From Candidatus Mailhella merdavium (GTDB lineage Bacteria; Desulfobacterota; Desulfovibrionia; Desulfovibrionales; Desulfovibrionaceae): 64,000 nt of DNA. The DNA lies in NCBI GenBank assembly GCA_019119045.1, contig DWXS01000084.1:1-64000 (forward strand), in the 5' to 3' direction. The notes under the pieces are model-generated. The model ran no database searches. It saw only the letters and a program-made list of their open reading frames with translations, and was not told the DNA's origin. Shown in pieces: positions 1-9,614 of the stretch; positions within the stretch are counted from its first letter, which is position 1; every line of letters begins with the position of its first letter. Made by a program: the position numbers and the translations under genes.

Positions 1-85
1 CGAACCCATTCCGAACTCGGAAGTTAAGCGCCTCATCGCCCATGATACTGCGTATTTTTGCGTGGGAAAGTAGGTCGACGCCAAG
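1..85 (+). rRNA. rrf: 5S ribosomal RNA, 3' part
   Basis: The first bases match the conserved middle and 3' half of bacterial 5S rRNA: the CCGAACTCGGAAGTTAAG loop B/helix III segment, followed by the GGGAAAGTAGGTCG loop E/helix IV-V segment. The 5' part lies outside the window. A strong terminator follows within 15 bases, so this is the end of an rRNA operon. The exact 3' end is estimated. Confidence 0.93.
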
Positions 86-98
86 GTAAATTTACAAA

Positions 99-125
99 GG
101 CCCCGGTTTTACCGGGGCTTTTTGT
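99..125 (+). terminator. Rho-independent terminator of the rRNA operon
   Basis: A GCCCCGG / CCGGGGC stem with a five-base loop is followed at once by a run of six T. It sits right after the 5S gene and ends the rRNA transcript. Confidence 0.9.
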
Positions 126-627
126 GTTTAAGGCCCTCCCTTCCCAAAAGGGCAGAGCCGACTTCCGCAGAGGCGGAAAACTGTGCTGGGGGGATGGATT
201 GTACGGCTGCGAGGCGGGCTGTACGACGAATGGACATCCTTACCAACTGCGGCAGTGAACTTTGTATATATGCTGCGTCCGTTCCGTATGTTGCGACAAG
301 CCTTTTGCCCCGGCAGCTTCTGCCCGAACGGAGGCCATTTCTTTTTCGGAAGCTCCCGGATTACGGAACGTCCTGTGTGTAATCGCTGTTCTGCACAGCA
401 TATTTTCGACGAAATGCGTATTTGCGTTCCCTCATGGAGTTGAGGCGAGGTCTCGAGCTGGGGATATGGATTTCCTCCGCAGATTATTGTCTGTTCCGTG
501 AGCAGCATGCGTGCCGGAATTTCGCGGCAGGAACAAACCCGCAGAGCAGAAAAGCCGCAGCGTTCAGTCTGCGGGGAGGGATTCCTTCAGAATTTCCGAT
601 CAACGGACGATTCCGGGGACAGGGAGC
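126..627. other. Intergenic, no gene seen
   Basis: About 500 bases between the rRNA terminator and the end of the convergent kdsD gene. Overlapping open frames exist on both strands, but none has a convincing ribosome binding site or a recognisable product. I see no tRNA in it. Confidence 0.6.
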
Positions 628-1632
628 TTATTCTATACCTGCGCGCAGACAGTCGTGCATATGCAGGACGCCGACGACGTGGCCGGAGTCATCCACGACC
701 ATAAGACAGGTGATTCGGCGTCCGTTCATCAGGGCCAGTGCCCGGGAGGCGGGCGCATCGGGAGCGATGGTCACGGGATGCTGTGTCATGATTTCGCCGG
801 TACGCCGGTGAAGGAGGTCGTCGCTCATGTGACGGCGCAGGTCTCCATCACTGATCATGCCCGTCAGTAGTCCGTTCTGCGTGATCCCCAGACAGCCGAA
901 GCCTTTTGCGCTCATGATGACCAGCGCTTCGCTCATGGGTGCGGACTCGTCAGCCAGCGGAATTTCATCGCCGCTGTGCATGATATCGCGTACCAGACGG
1001 AGGCGTTTGCCGAGATGTCCGCCGGGATGGAACAGGGAAAAATCGGCTGCCGTGAAGCCGTGCAGCTTGAGGAGACTCATGGCGAGAGCATCGCCCAGAG
1101 CCAGCATCATGGTGGTGGAGCAGGTAGGAGCGCAGCCCAGCGGGCAGGCTTCGCCCACATCAGGTAGGAGCAGCAGAAAATCGGCCTGCCTGCCCAGAAA
1201 GCTTTCAGGATTGCGGGTCATGGCAATGATCGGGATATTTCGTCTGGCGGCATATTCGAGGATATCGGTCAGCTCCGGGGATTCGCCGGAATTGGAGAGA
1301 GCCAGCAATATATCGTTGGCCAGCACGCAACCGAGATCGCCGTGACTGGCTTCCCCGGGGTGAATGAAGTAGGCGGGGGTTCCCGTGGAGCTGAGAGTTG
1401 CGGCAATTTTTCTGGCTATATGACCGCTCTTGCCCATGCCGGTGACGGCGATTCTGCCCGTGCAGTGAAAAAGTGCGTCCACACAGCGGGAAAAGCTCGC
1501 GTCCAGTCCTTCGGCAAGGCGTTGAAGGGCGGAGGCTTCCTGATTCAGAACCCGTCGGCCGAGTTCCAGCACGGCCTCGTCGCGGCCGACGTTTGGCGTA
1601 GACATATGGGGTACACCGGAAGTTTCTGACAT
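628..1632 (-). CDS. kdsD: D-arabinose-5-phosphate isomerase
   Basis: Interconverts D-ribulose 5-phosphate and D-arabinose 5-phosphate, the first step towards Kdo for lipopolysaccharide. The 334-residue product is the usual KdsD/KpsF/GutQ length. An N-terminal SIS sugar-isomerase domain (about 45-190) carries TGMGKSG (64-70), HPGEASHGDLG (91-101) and SNSGESPE (113-120); two CBS domains follow from about 215 to the end. The start is supported by CAGGAGA seven bases upstream. It may be cotranscribed with the pncC and EamA genes upstream, about 150 bp away. KpsF (capsule) or GutQ paralogues have the same architecture, so the pathway assignment rests on family alone. Confidence 0.93.
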   Translation of the reverse strand: MSETSGVPHMSTPNVGRDEAVLELGRRVLNQEASALQRLAEGLDASFSRCVDALFHCTGRIAVTGMGKSGHIARKIAATLSSTGTPAYFIHPGEASHGDLGCVLANDILLALSNSGESPELTDILEYAARRNIPIIAMTRNPESFLGRQADFLLLLPDVGEACPLGCAPTCSTTMMLALGDALAMSLLKLHGFTAADFSLFHPGGHLGKRLRLVRDIMHSGDEIPLADESAPMSEALVIMSAKGFGCLGITQNGLLTGMISDGDLRRHMSDDLLHRRTGEIMTQHPVTIAPDAPASRALALMNGRRITCLMVVDDSGHVVGVLHMHDCLRAGIE

Positions 1633-1782
1633 GATCTCTCCTGTGGGACGACTTTGATGCGTTGGGAGTGAATATGTTGTCGATATGCGGAATAAAGCTG
1701 ACTTTTCGCAGGAGGGACGCTCCTGAAGCCTGTCTGCATATCGTTGCGTTCGAGCCGGGGGCGAAAAGCTGTGCCGAAACTG

Positions 1783-2277
1783 TCAGGCTTCATCGACAAG
1801 CAGGTTGAGAAGGCCTGAAATGGCGGCCTCCACCGCCTGCGATCGGATAGCCGCACGATCTCCGGAAAAGTGAAACAGTTTTGCGTGCGCACTGCCATGT
1901 ACGACCCAGGCCAGCCATACGGTACCCACCGGCTTGAGCGGACTGCCTCCGCCCGGCCCGGCGATTCCCGTACTGGCCATGGCCACATCTGCGCCCAGCG
2001 TGCCGCATGCGCCCTGAGCCATGGCAACGGCCACTTCTTCGCTCACGGCTCCGCGTGTGGCGAGAATGGCGCCGGAAACGCCGAGCAGGCGTATTTTTGC
2101 TTCATTGGCGTAGGATATGACGCCGCCCCGATACCATTCCGACGAGCCGGGGATGTCAGTCAGGGCTGCGCCGATCAGGCCGCCGGTACAGGATTCCGCC
2201 GTGGCGCAGTACAGTCCTTTTTCTTTCAGCAGGCGTCCCAGACGGGCCGCCGGTGAGGATTCATGCGGATCAGGCAT
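1783..2277 (-). CDS. pncC: CinA C-terminal-type nicotinamide-nucleotide amidase
   Basis: A stand-alone CinA C-terminal domain (PncC type, 164 residues) predicted to deamidate nicotinamide mononucleotide to nicotinate mononucleotide in the cytoplasmic pyridine salvage cycle. It shows the family motif ESCTGG (28-33) near the N terminus and the glycine-rich TGIAGPGGG segment near residue 103. The start has AAAGGAG eight bases upstream. Its first codons overlap the last codons of the EamA gene by 8 bp, so the two are translationally coupled. The N-terminal molybdopterin-binding half of full CinA is absent, as in E. coli YgaD. Confidence 0.9.
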   Translation of the reverse strand: MPDPHESSPAARLGRLLKEKGLYCATAESCTGGLIGAALTDIPGSSEWYRGGVISYANEAKIRLLGVSGAILATRGAVSEEVAVAMAQGACGTLGADVAMASTGIAGPGGGSPLKPVGTVWLAWVVHGSAHAKLFHFSGDRAAIRSQAVEAAISGLLNLLVDEA

Positions 2278-3196
2278 GGTTATGCTCCTTTTTCATGACG
2301 TGTCCTCCCTGGCTGAGCATGACGCCTGCCAGCACCAGAGCAGAGGCAAGATATTGTGCCGGGGTGATGCGTTCGTTAAGGATGAACACGCCCATGAACA
2401 GGGTGATGACCGGGATCAGATTGGTGTAGGCGGCCGCCTGTCCGGCGGAAAGCCGCGCGATCCCGAAGTTGTAAAATCCGTAGCCGGCAAGGGTGGCGAC
2501 GATACCGAGATAAAGCGTTGAGGCAAGGGGCATCCAGGAGGGAATATCCACATCCAGATACACAGGGGGAACGGAAAGGGGCAGAAGTGAAAGAGTCGAG
2601 AAAAACAGCGTACCGGCAAAGGTCATGGCGGCCGTCAGCAGCAGAGGGGGGATGCTGCGGGAAAGTCTGCGCATACAGAGCGTATAGCCTGCGGCGCACA
2701 GGACGGCCATCGCTTCCAGAATATTGCCCAGCAGAGGACTGGGGGAAGTTTCCGAAGCCTCCGCACCGAGAGAAATCCAGACGACTCCCCCCACTGCCAG
2801 AGCAAAGCCGAACCAGGCTCGTCCTGCCATGCGTTCATTGAGAAAAAGACGCGCTCCCACCGCCACGCACAGGGGGAGAAGCGCCAGCACCATGCCAGCC
2901 TGGGCCGAAGAGGTGTGACGCAGGGCGGAGGTTTCGCAGAGAAAATACAGACAGGGTTCGCACAGAACGCCCAGCAGGAGAACCCGGCGCAGGGCAGGAT
3001 CGCGCAGAGCGCGGACGAGACGCGGCAGAAAGGGCAGACAGAGCAGGGACGCCGCTCCCATGCGTAGAGCCATTGCGGTCGCGGGTTGATAGGCGGAAAG
3101 GGCGAATTTCATTCCGATGAAGGTACTGCTCCAGACCAGCATGGAAAGCAGAAGCGCGAAATGAGGAAGAAGATTGGAGCGGGCAAAAAACTTCAT
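2270..3196 (-). CDS. EamA/DMT-family transporter
   Basis: Inner-membrane protein of 308 residues, mostly hydrophobic, with about ten predicted membrane segments in two repeated halves as expected for drug/metabolite transporters of the EamA (RhaT/YdcZ-like) group. The N terminus contains the typical WSSTFIGMKFAL segment (about 22-33). These proteins usually export amino acids or small metabolites, and the substrate cannot be told from sequence. It is first in a likely operon with pncC (8 bp overlap). Confidence 0.88.
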   Translation of the reverse strand: MKFFARSNLLPHFALLLSMLVWSSTFIGMKFALSAYQPATAMALRMGAASLLCLPFLPRLVRALRDPALRRVLLLGVLCEPCLYFLCETSALRHTSSAQAGMVLALLPLCVAVGARLFLNERMAGRAWFGFALAVGGVVWISLGAEASETSPSPLLGNILEAMAVLCAAGYTLCMRRLSRSIPPLLLTAAMTFAGTLFFSTLSLLPLSVPPVYLDVDIPSWMPLASTLYLGIVATLAGYGFYNFGIARLSAGQAAAYTNLIPVITLFMGVFILNERITPAQYLASALVLAGVMLSQGGHVMKKEHNHA

Positions 3197-3475
3197 GACG
3201 GGTCCGGGTTGCAGGCTGCTTCTTTTTCATTCTATCCCCGCGACAGGAGGCCCGCAAGAGTCCATTGTGCAAGAGCGGACGCAATGCGGCCTCCGGGCTT
3301 GCTTCCGGATCCTGCTCGGGCCATACTGGACTTCCTTCGGGCAGGGAAGACGCCCGTCTGCGGGCCATGAGCGGCCGGAGGCCGGAGAGCCGTTTTTCAA
3401 AAGACAGATGCTCCGACATCTTCTTTTTGCGATCTTCCCGGAAGGCGAAAGCGTTACGTCGTAAAGGAAATATTG

Positions 3476-5353
3476 ATGAAGTATCTTTCCAGCCAGCTTT
3501 CCATTTTTCTGAGGGAACGGGGGGTCAAGCGCAATCTCGGCATGTTCTTCCGTTTTCTGGGTGTGCTGATTTTCATGGTGACTCTGTACAGCGTTCTTTT
3601 TCATTACATCATGGAGTACGAGGGCCGCAGTTATTCCTGGATTACGGGGCTGTACTGGACGCTGACGGTCATGACGACGCTGGGCTTCGGGGATATCACC
3701 TTCACGTCGGATCTGGGCAAGCTGTTTTCCGTGCTGGTGCTGATGACGGGAGTGCTGTGTCTGCTGGTCATGCTGCCTTTTGCCTTCATTCAGTATGTAT
3801 ATGCGCCCTGGCTGGAAGCGCAGAAAAAGCGTACCGTGCCGCGCAGCATCCCGTCCGGGGTGAAAGGGCACATCATCGTGGTGGGAGTATCGCCCGTAGC
3901 TCTTGATCTTGCAGGAGATCTCGCCCGTTACGGCTTCTATTGCGTACTGCTGACCGGAGACGCGCAGGGTGCGCTTGATCTGCTGGATCAGGGCTATCAT
4001 GTCGTTGTCGGCGATTATGACGACGGAGCAGTTTATCAGAGGCTCAATCTCGGAGAGGCCGCCATGCTGACGGCCATGGACAACGATGTACGCAATACCA
4101 ACATTATTTTTTCAGCCCGGGAGGTGGATGCGAAAGTCCCCATTGTGGCTCGGGCGGAAAAAACGGAATCCATAGATATTCTGTATCTGGCCGGAGCTTC
4201 CCGGGTATTTCAGTTCCGCACGCTGCTCGGAGAGGCTCTGGCGCGGCGGGTGCATGTCGATCGTTCCCGGTGCAGCGTACTGACGGAATTCGGGCCTCTG
4301 CTGCTGGCGGAGGCTTCTGCCAAGGGAAGTTTCCTTGCCGGCAAAACAATACGGGACAGCGAGCTGCGGCGGACTACGGGGGTCAATATCGTGGGGCTGT
4401 GGGAGCGCGGGCGTTTTCTGCTGCCGCAGGCGGATACGCTGATTTCGGAGGAAACGGTGCTGGTCATGGCCGGTACGGCCTCGCAGATTGCCAATTTTGA
4501 TATGCGGATGCGCCGCGATGCGGAGAATGAAGCGGAAACGGCTTCCGACGGCCCTGTTCTGGTGTTGGGCGGGGGCAGAGTGGGGCTGGCCGCCGCGCGG
4601 AGTCTGCGCGGACGCGGTCTTAATGTGGTGATTGTGGATCGCAGGGAAGTCCCCGCCGGGGAAGGCGTGGGCTTTGTGAAGGGAGATGCCGCCGATCTTG
4701 CCGTGCTGGAAAGCGCGGGCATACGAGCCGCGCCTTCCGTAATCATCACCACCCACGACGACGATACCAATATCTATCTGACCATCTACTGCCGACGTCT
4801 GCGGCCGGATATGCAGATCATCAGTCGAGCCACGCTGGATCGCAACGTGGGGATTCTGCATTCCGCAGGCGCGGATCTGGTGCTTTCGCTGGTGTCCATG
4901 ATGAGCGACGCCATTGTCAACATGCTCTCGCCCGGCAGAGTCTTCATGCTGAGCGAAGGTCTGAACCTGTTCCGGGTGGGTGTAGGCCAGAAGCTGCTGG
5001 GGAAGAGCCTTGCGTCCAGTAATATACGCCGCGATACGGGGTGCAGCGTGGTTGCCGTGCGCGGCAAGGGCGGTCAGATGCTGATCAACCCCGATCCCCA
5101 GCGGGAATTTCAGGCCGGAGACAATCTGTATCTGATCGGAGACTCCGGGGCGGAAAGTGCGTTTTATGAACGCTACGGTCATGAAGGCTGCGCGGATCAG
5201 AAAAATGGCGAAGGCTGGAGTTTACGGCAGGCTCTGGCGGACGGCACGGACTGGGTGGCAAGGGAATTTTCAGGCGCGGCGGAGTCCTCCGGCAAAGATG
5301 CGGGAATCTCTTCTGCGCAAAGCGATATGCCGGAAAGGCAGGAACAACAATGA
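3476..5353 (+). CDS. Potassium channel-like protein with two TrkA-N (RCK) domains
   Basis: Predicted inner-membrane K+ channel gated through cytoplasmic nucleotide-binding domains. Residues 1-110 hold two membrane segments around a pore loop with the selectivity filter TTLGFGD (67-73), here in the TxGFGD form. A first Rossmann-type TrkA-N domain starts near 128 and a second near 355 (VLVLGGGRVG). A TrkA-C-like segment (about 490-560) precedes an acidic, Ser/Glu-rich tail. The ATG at 3476 is chosen over a TTG codon three bases earlier; AAAGGAAA precedes both. The stop overlaps the next start (ATGA), which couples it to the M20 hydrolase. Confidence 0.88.
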   Translation: MKYLSSQLSIFLRERGVKRNLGMFFRFLGVLIFMVTLYSVLFHYIMEYEGRSYSWITGLYWTLTVMTTLGFGDITFTSDLGKLFSVLVLMTGVLCLLVMLPFAFIQYVYAPWLEAQKKRTVPRSIPSGVKGHIIVVGVSPVALDLAGDLARYGFYCVLLTGDAQGALDLLDQGYHVVVGDYDDGAVYQRLNLGEAAMLTAMDNDVRNTNIIFSAREVDAKVPIVARAEKTESIDILYLAGASRVFQFRTLLGEALARRVHVDRSRCSVLTEFGPLLLAEASAKGSFLAGKTIRDSELRRTTGVNIVGLWERGRFLLPQADTLISEETVLVMAGTASQIANFDMRMRRDAENEAETASDGPVLVLGGGRVGLAAARSLRGRGLNVVIVDRREVPAGEGVGFVKGDAADLAVLESAGIRAAPSVIITTHDDDTNIYLTIYCRRLRPDMQIISRATLDRNVGILHSAGADLVLSLVSMMSDAIVNMLSPGRVFMLSEGLNLFRVGVGQKLLGKSLASSNIRRDTGCSVVAVRGKGGQMLINPDPQREFQAGDNLYLIGDSGAESAFYERYGHEGCADQKNGEGWSLRQALADGTDWVAREFSGAAESSGKDAGISSAQSDMPERQEQQ

Positions 5354-6669
5354 TGAACGAACATACGCGGAAGAAGCTGCATACCTGGATGGAAGGGGAG
5401 GGCGTCCGCGCGATGATGGCGCGGCTGTTCACACTTGGAGAAATCGGCATGTCCGATAGGGACGAGGCAGAGTCCGCGGAAATCAGAACGGAGCCGCAGG
5501 GGCGAACCAGGCTTGCTCTGGACGATGCCGACCGGCAGGCCCGGGATCGGCTTGTTGCCTGGATGCGGGAACTGTCTCTGGAAGTCCGGGTAGACGCCAT
5601 GGGCAATATCTTCGGCGTGCTGCCCGCAGCGGAAGGGGGAGAGCATCTCCCTCCGCTCATGATCGGATCGCATATTGATACGGTGGGAAATGCCGGGCCG
5701 CTGGACGGCGTTTACGGCGTGCTGGCCGGACTGACGCTGCTGCACGCCTTCCGCGCTGCGGAGACGCTTCCTCCCCGGCCGATCATTGCCGCGGCCTTCA
5801 CCAACGAGGAAGGCGTGCGCTACCAGCCGGACATGATGGGGTCTCTGGTATACGCGGGCGGCTATCCTCTGGAACAGGCTCTGGATACGCGCGGTATCGA
5901 CGGAACGCGCCTTGGCGACGAACTGACCCGGATCGGCTATGCCGGGTCATATCCTCCCGGTCATGTCACGCCTTTTGCCTATCTGGAGCTGCATGTGGAA
6001 CAGGGCCCCGTGCTGGATCACGAAAAAATGCAAATCGGTGCGGTCACGGGGGTACAGGGTATTTTCTGGCAGAATGTCACTGTGGAAGGCGCGGCCAATC
6101 ACGCCGGAACCACGCCCACGGCCCTGCGGCATGACGCGGGACTTGCCGCAGCGCGGGCAGGACTCTTTCTGCGCGAGCTTGCCGTCCGCTCCGGCACGCT
6201 GGCCACAGTGGGGAGTCTGCGTCTTGAGCCGGGGCTGATCAACGTGGTTCCCGGAAAGGCTGTGTTCAGCGTGGACATGCGCGATCCCGATGCGGACAGA
6301 CTTGCCGCCGCACAGGCCGAATTTGCGGCCTTTCTGCCCCGTCTGGAACAGGAAGAGGGGGTGCGCGTGTCCTCCCGCGTGCTGGTGAACTTCGCGCCCG
6401 TGGCTTTTGCCCCCGCCGTGATCGACAGGGTGGAAGCCGCCGCGCAGCGACAGGGCTTTTCCTGCCGACGCATGGTGTCCGGCGCGGGACACGACGCCCA
6501 GATGATGGCCCGTATCTGCCCCACCGGCATGATTTTTGTCCCCAGTCGGGCCGGTCTGAGCCATTGCCCGCAGGAATTCACCGGGCCGGAAGATTTGCGG
6601 CGCGGCGTGCTGACCCTGCTGGAAACGGCTCTGGATCTGCTGGATGCGGAAGATATCGGCACAAAATGA
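5350..6669 (+). CDS. M20-family Zn hydrolase (allantoate / N-carbamoyl amino acid amidohydrolase type)
   Basis: 439 residues, the usual size for AllC/HyuC/UAP amidases, which hydrolyse N-carbamoyl or ureido groups in purine or pyrimidine breakdown. Visible are the metal-binding IGSHIDTV segment (about 102-109), AFTNEEGVRY (about 148-157), ELHVEQGPVL (about 214-223) with the metal-ligand His, and the C-terminal SGAGHDAQ with the last ligand region. An insertion that carries the dimerisation domain starts after residue 230. Start and stop overlap the preceding channel gene by 4 bp. The substrate (allantoate, beta-ureidopropionate or N-carbamoyl amino acid) is not decidable by eye. Confidence 0.88.
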   Translation: MMNEHTRKKLHTWMEGEGVRAMMARLFTLGEIGMSDRDEAESAEIRTEPQGRTRLALDDADRQARDRLVAWMRELSLEVRVDAMGNIFGVLPAAEGGEHLPPLMIGSHIDTVGNAGPLDGVYGVLAGLTLLHAFRAAETLPPRPIIAAAFTNEEGVRYQPDMMGSLVYAGGYPLEQALDTRGIDGTRLGDELTRIGYAGSYPPGHVTPFAYLELHVEQGPVLDHEKMQIGAVTGVQGIFWQNVTVEGAANHAGTTPTALRHDAGLAAARAGLFLRELAVRSGTLATVGSLRLEPGLINVVPGKAVFSVDMRDPDADRLAAAQAEFAAFLPRLEQEEGVRVSSRVLVNFAPVAFAPAVIDRVEAAAQRQGFSCRRMVSGAGHDAQMMARICPTGMIFVPSRAGLSHCPQEFTGPEDLRRGVLTLLETALDLLDAEDIGTK

Positions 6670-7100
6670 GCGTTGCTTCCGGTGCGGAGCCTGTTTTTTC
6701 AAAAATATGGAAAGGCGGACTCCGCAGCAGCTCAGAGCAGAAAAGGCGATACGCAGAAGCGACGGGTCAGATCCGTTGAGAAAAGCCTTGAGCGATGAAT
6801 TCGGGCGAGAACGGGCCGCGCTGCTGTTCCCGCACAGCTTGCCGGAACGCCGCAACATGCGCCCCGTCTGCGCGGGGCTGGAGGCAGAAGAAGGGCAGAA
6901 GAGCGGAAAGCGTGCGAAGCCATAAGCCGTAATATGACGTTCTGGCTGGGGAGAAGCTGGCGGCCGTCAGGGGAACAGATGACAGCATCGGGCTTTTTGC
7001 AGTATATTGCGGGCAAAGTTCGGAATATCCTTCTTCTCTTCATCGTTGGGGCTGAAGTATTTCCGGGAATAGTGCCGCAATATGCGGATCGGAGCTGCAC
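6670..7100. other. Intergenic, no gene seen
   Basis: About 430 bases of coding-like base composition but with no supported reading frame. Short frames run through it on both strands without good ribosome binding sites. It could be the remains of an eroded gene. Confidence 0.5.
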
Positions 7101-7778
7101 ATGATGTCTGCCGTTCTTTTCCGTCTGGCCTGTCTTGTTCTGCCGCTCTTCTGTCTGCTCTGCCCGGTCTGTCCCGCTGCGGCGCAGGCGTATGTGGTAC
7201 AGGTGGATTCCATAGCGGCGGACGGTCTGAATTTTGCTGCGAATCCGGATTATGTGTTTCGCCCGGGGCGAGAGGGCATGGTCGGCGTGAATGTCGACGA
7301 TCTGCGCTTTCGCGAAGTAGCGGAGCTTGTGGCTTCCTGTCTGGCGTCGCGCGGTATGCGCGAGGTCGCGGACGGAGAGCGGGCTGATGTGGCGGTGTAT
7401 TTGTCTTATGGTGTGGGGGATGAGCGACGTGAGATCCGGGTCATGGATATCCCCGGGCCCTGCCGGCCTCTGGATCCGTGGTGCAGAGACGATCCCTTTT
7501 TTTATGATTCCTGTCGGCGGCGCACGGTGAGAGTGGTGACTACCTGGCTGATCCGGCTGGATGTTTCCGCGTACAGCTTGAACGAAAGGGGAGAGCTGTC
7601 CGGGCAGTTGTGGTCTACCCGGGCGGAATGTCGCAGTTCTTCCCGCGATGAACGCGCCGTTCTGCCCTGGCTGGTGGAAGCCATGCGCGGAGATTTTGCG
7701 TCGGATACGCACGGCATAGTCTCATATGAAGTGCGTCTGAACCGGAACCGTCCTCCGGAAATCCGTCGTCTGCCCTAG
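7101..7778 (+). CDS. Exported DUF4136-like protein
   Basis: 225 residues with a Sec signal peptide (hydrophobic residues 5-22, then AAAQA, cleavage near 28). No lipobox cysteine sits at the right place, although several Cys occur inside the signal. The middle part (ADVAVYLSYGV, then a paired-strand region) resembles DUF4136 proteins, envelope proteins of unknown role that are usually lipoproteins. CGGAGC stands five bases before the ATG. The gene is isolated: repeat copy A follows 10 bp after the stop, and galE converges from the right. Confidence 0.65.
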   Translation: MMSAVLFRLACLVLPLFCLLCPVCPAAAQAYVVQVDSIAADGLNFAANPDYVFRPGREGMVGVNVDDLRFREVAELVASCLASRGMREVADGERADVAVYLSYGVGDERREIRVMDIPGPCRPLDPWCRDDPFFYDSCRRRTVRVVTTWLIRLDVSAYSLNERGELSGQLWSTRAECRSSSRDERAVLPWLVEAMRGDFASDTHGIVSYEVRLNRNRPPEIRRLP

Positions 7779-8097
7779 AGCTTTGCCGTTTTGAACATAA
7801 TCCCGGAGTCGAAGGAGGCGAGACTGCGCCGTGACGCCGGAGTTGCGAAGGTATTGGCGCAACCACCTGCGGCGGCCCGCAGTGCGGAGGGCATGGTCGG
7901 CAGAGCAGGTTCCGGCAAAGGCGTGAAGCGAACGCTGCGAGCCGGAACAGGGGGCAGACCGGCAGGCATATTCAGGTGCAAAAGGCTCTGAGCTGAACCC
8001 GCCGCGCCGCAAGGGAAACAGGGTCGGCTCGGAGCGGTCTGTTCGTTCTGTCTGTCCGGAGCGGAGTCTTTCGGCCTTGTCGTTCGTTATCTTGTGA
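7779..8097. other. Intergenic between convergent genes
   Basis: Holds repeat copy A and about 110 further bases in which I see nothing I can support. No clear T-tailed terminator is visible for either neighbour. Confidence 0.6.
7789..7985 (+). repeat. Dispersed intergenic repeat, copy A
   Basis: One of four related intergenic sequences. It begins TTTTGAACAT, then CCCGGAGTC, a GCCGGAG block, and ends with GGCGTGAAG, GCGAGCCGGAAC and a final TTCAGGTGCAAAA. The order of the blocks is the same in the other copies (33773, 60164, and 62599 on the minus strand). It starts 11 bp after a stop codon. Boundaries are by eye. Confidence 0.7.
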
Positions 8098-9072
8098 TCA
8101 GACTCTGTGCCGAGAGAACCATGCCCAGGCTGTGCGCATGATTTCGTCAAGATCGGAGTGAACCGGGGTCCAGCCCAGAACGGCGCGGGCTTTGGAGGGA
8201 TCGGCCACGAGTTCAGCGGGATCGCCGGGGCGACGCGGGGCAAGGCGGAAGGGAACCTGTCTGCCGCAGGCGCGGGCCGCCGCGTCCAGAGCTTCCTTTA
8301 CCGAGGTGCCGCGTCCGGTGCCGAGATTGAAGGCTCCGCTTTCTCCTCCCGCAGCCAGATATTCCAGAGCCAGCCTGTGGGCGGAGGCCAGATCTTCAAC
8401 ATGGATATAGTCGCGGATGCAGGTGCCGTCCGGGGTGGGGTAGTCGTTGCCGAACAGTTCCAGCTCGGGAATCTGACCTGCTGCGGCCATGAACATGCGG
8501 GGAATGAGGTGGGTTTCCGGATCGTGCAGTTCGCCCGTTTCGCCTTCGGGATCGGAGCCTGCGGCGTTGAAATAACGCAGACTGACCCAGTTCAGGCCGT
8601 GTGCCGCAGCCTGATCGCGCAGCATACGCTCCATGAAGAGTTTGGAAGCTCCGTAGGGATTTAGGGGGCTTTGGGGAAAGTCTTCGGTTATGGGCATGCG
8701 ATCCGGCTGGCCGTAAACCGCCGCCGTGCCGGAAACGACAAGGAGATTTACGGATTCCGCACGCATGGCGGAGAGCAGGGAGATAGCCCCGCCTACGTTG
8801 TTGCGGTAATAGGCTCCCGGATTGCGCACGGATTCTCCCACCTGAGAAAGAGCGGCAAAGTGGATGACGCCGTCCGGCGCATGGCGGCGCAGGCAGTCGC
8901 GCAGGCGGGGCTCGTCCAGCATGTCCCCATATTCAAAGACGCCCCATCTGGCCAGTTCGCGGAAGCCGGTGGAAAGATTGTCGTATACGATCACATCATG
9001 GCCGTGCGCCGTCAGGTGTTTGCAGACCTGACTGCCGATATAGCCCGCGCCGCCCGTAACCAGAATTTTCAT
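8098..9072 (-). CDS. galE: UDP-glucose 4-epimerase
   Basis: Interconverts UDP-glucose and UDP-galactose for surface polysaccharide synthesis, with tightly bound NAD. 324 residues of extended short-chain dehydrogenase type: NAD-binding GGAGYIG (7-13), the catalytic Ser region SGTAAVYG (114-121), and the Tyr140-x3-Lys144 pair. The C-terminal substrate part contains the GTGRGTSV segment typical of GalE. The ATG overlaps the stop of fliW (ATGA), so galE is the third gene of a csrA-fliW-galE operon. Confidence 0.95.
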   Translation of the reverse strand: MKILVTGGAGYIGSQVCKHLTAHGHDVIVYDNLSTGFRELARWGVFEYGDMLDEPRLRDCLRRHAPDGVIHFAALSQVGESVRNPGAYYRNNVGGAISLLSAMRAESVNLLVVSGTAAVYGQPDRMPITEDFPQSPLNPYGASKLFMERMLRDQAAAHGLNWVSLRYFNAAGSDPEGETGELHDPETHLIPRMFMAAAGQIPELELFGNDYPTPDGTCIRDYIHVEDLASAHRLALEYLAAGGESGAFNLGTGRGTSVKEALDAAARACGRQVPFRLAPRRPGDPAELVADPSKARAVLGWTPVHSDLDEIMRTAWAWFSRHRV

Positions 9073-9614
9073 GAGCGTTCGTCCTTTTTCTGTTCGGGAG
9101 CGGAGGGTCTGTCGGCCTGCTCCGTATCGCGGCGTCGGGTCAGATGCAGGTAGACGCGGGGAGGGTTGACGTCCGCCTGAAGGATTTGCAGCCCTATGCG
9201 TGCTTCATGATTGATGACTATGGGGCCGGAGAGGCTGAGAGAGGTATTTTCCGGCTGTCCGTGGGGGATGGAGACCGTCACCAGCACGGCGAGAGAGGCC
9301 GGGTCTGCGGCCTGGAGCAGTTTCTGTTCCGCATCGCCGATGCGGATTCTGTATTCCGGCAGAAAGGCATAGGGATCCCCCACCAGCAGGCCGAGTTTCG
9401 GATCTTCCAGACTCTGGAGGATGAGAAAGGGGGCTTCTCCCCGGATTTTCAGCAGGGTGAAGCGGTGGAAATCCTCAAACCCCATAAGCCCCCTGGGAAA
9501 AAAAAGTTCCTTGCTGGGGTCGATATCCAGCATGCCGAGGCGGGTCTGCGCCCGCACAGTGTTCGTCGCCGTGCCGTTGGTCATGCTTGCGTCCATTCCG
9601 TATTCCGGTGTCAT
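9069..9614 (-). CDS. fliW: Flagellar assembly factor FliW (CsrA antagonist)
   Basis: Binds CsrA and, in competition, flagellin, tying flagellin translation to filament secretion. The family core is clear: [23 protein letters not shown], then LLKI and [16 protein letters not shown] (split here for length), and a VTVSIP strand. The product is 181 residues, slightly longer than usual because of a polar N terminus and a charged C-terminal tail. The ATG at 9614 overlaps the csrA stop (ATGA), which decides the start; two later in-frame ATGs (MDASM) are possible alternatives. The stop overlaps galE. Confidence 0.93.
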   Translation of the reverse strand: MTPEYGMDASMTNGTATNTVRAQTRLGMLDIDPSKELFFPRGLMGFEDFHRFTLLKIRGEAPFLILQSLEDPKLGLLVGDPYAFLPEYRIRIGDAEQKLLQAADPASLAVLVTVSIPHGQPENTSLSLSGPIVINHEARIGLQILQADVNPPRVYLHLTRRRDTEQADRPSAPEQKKDERS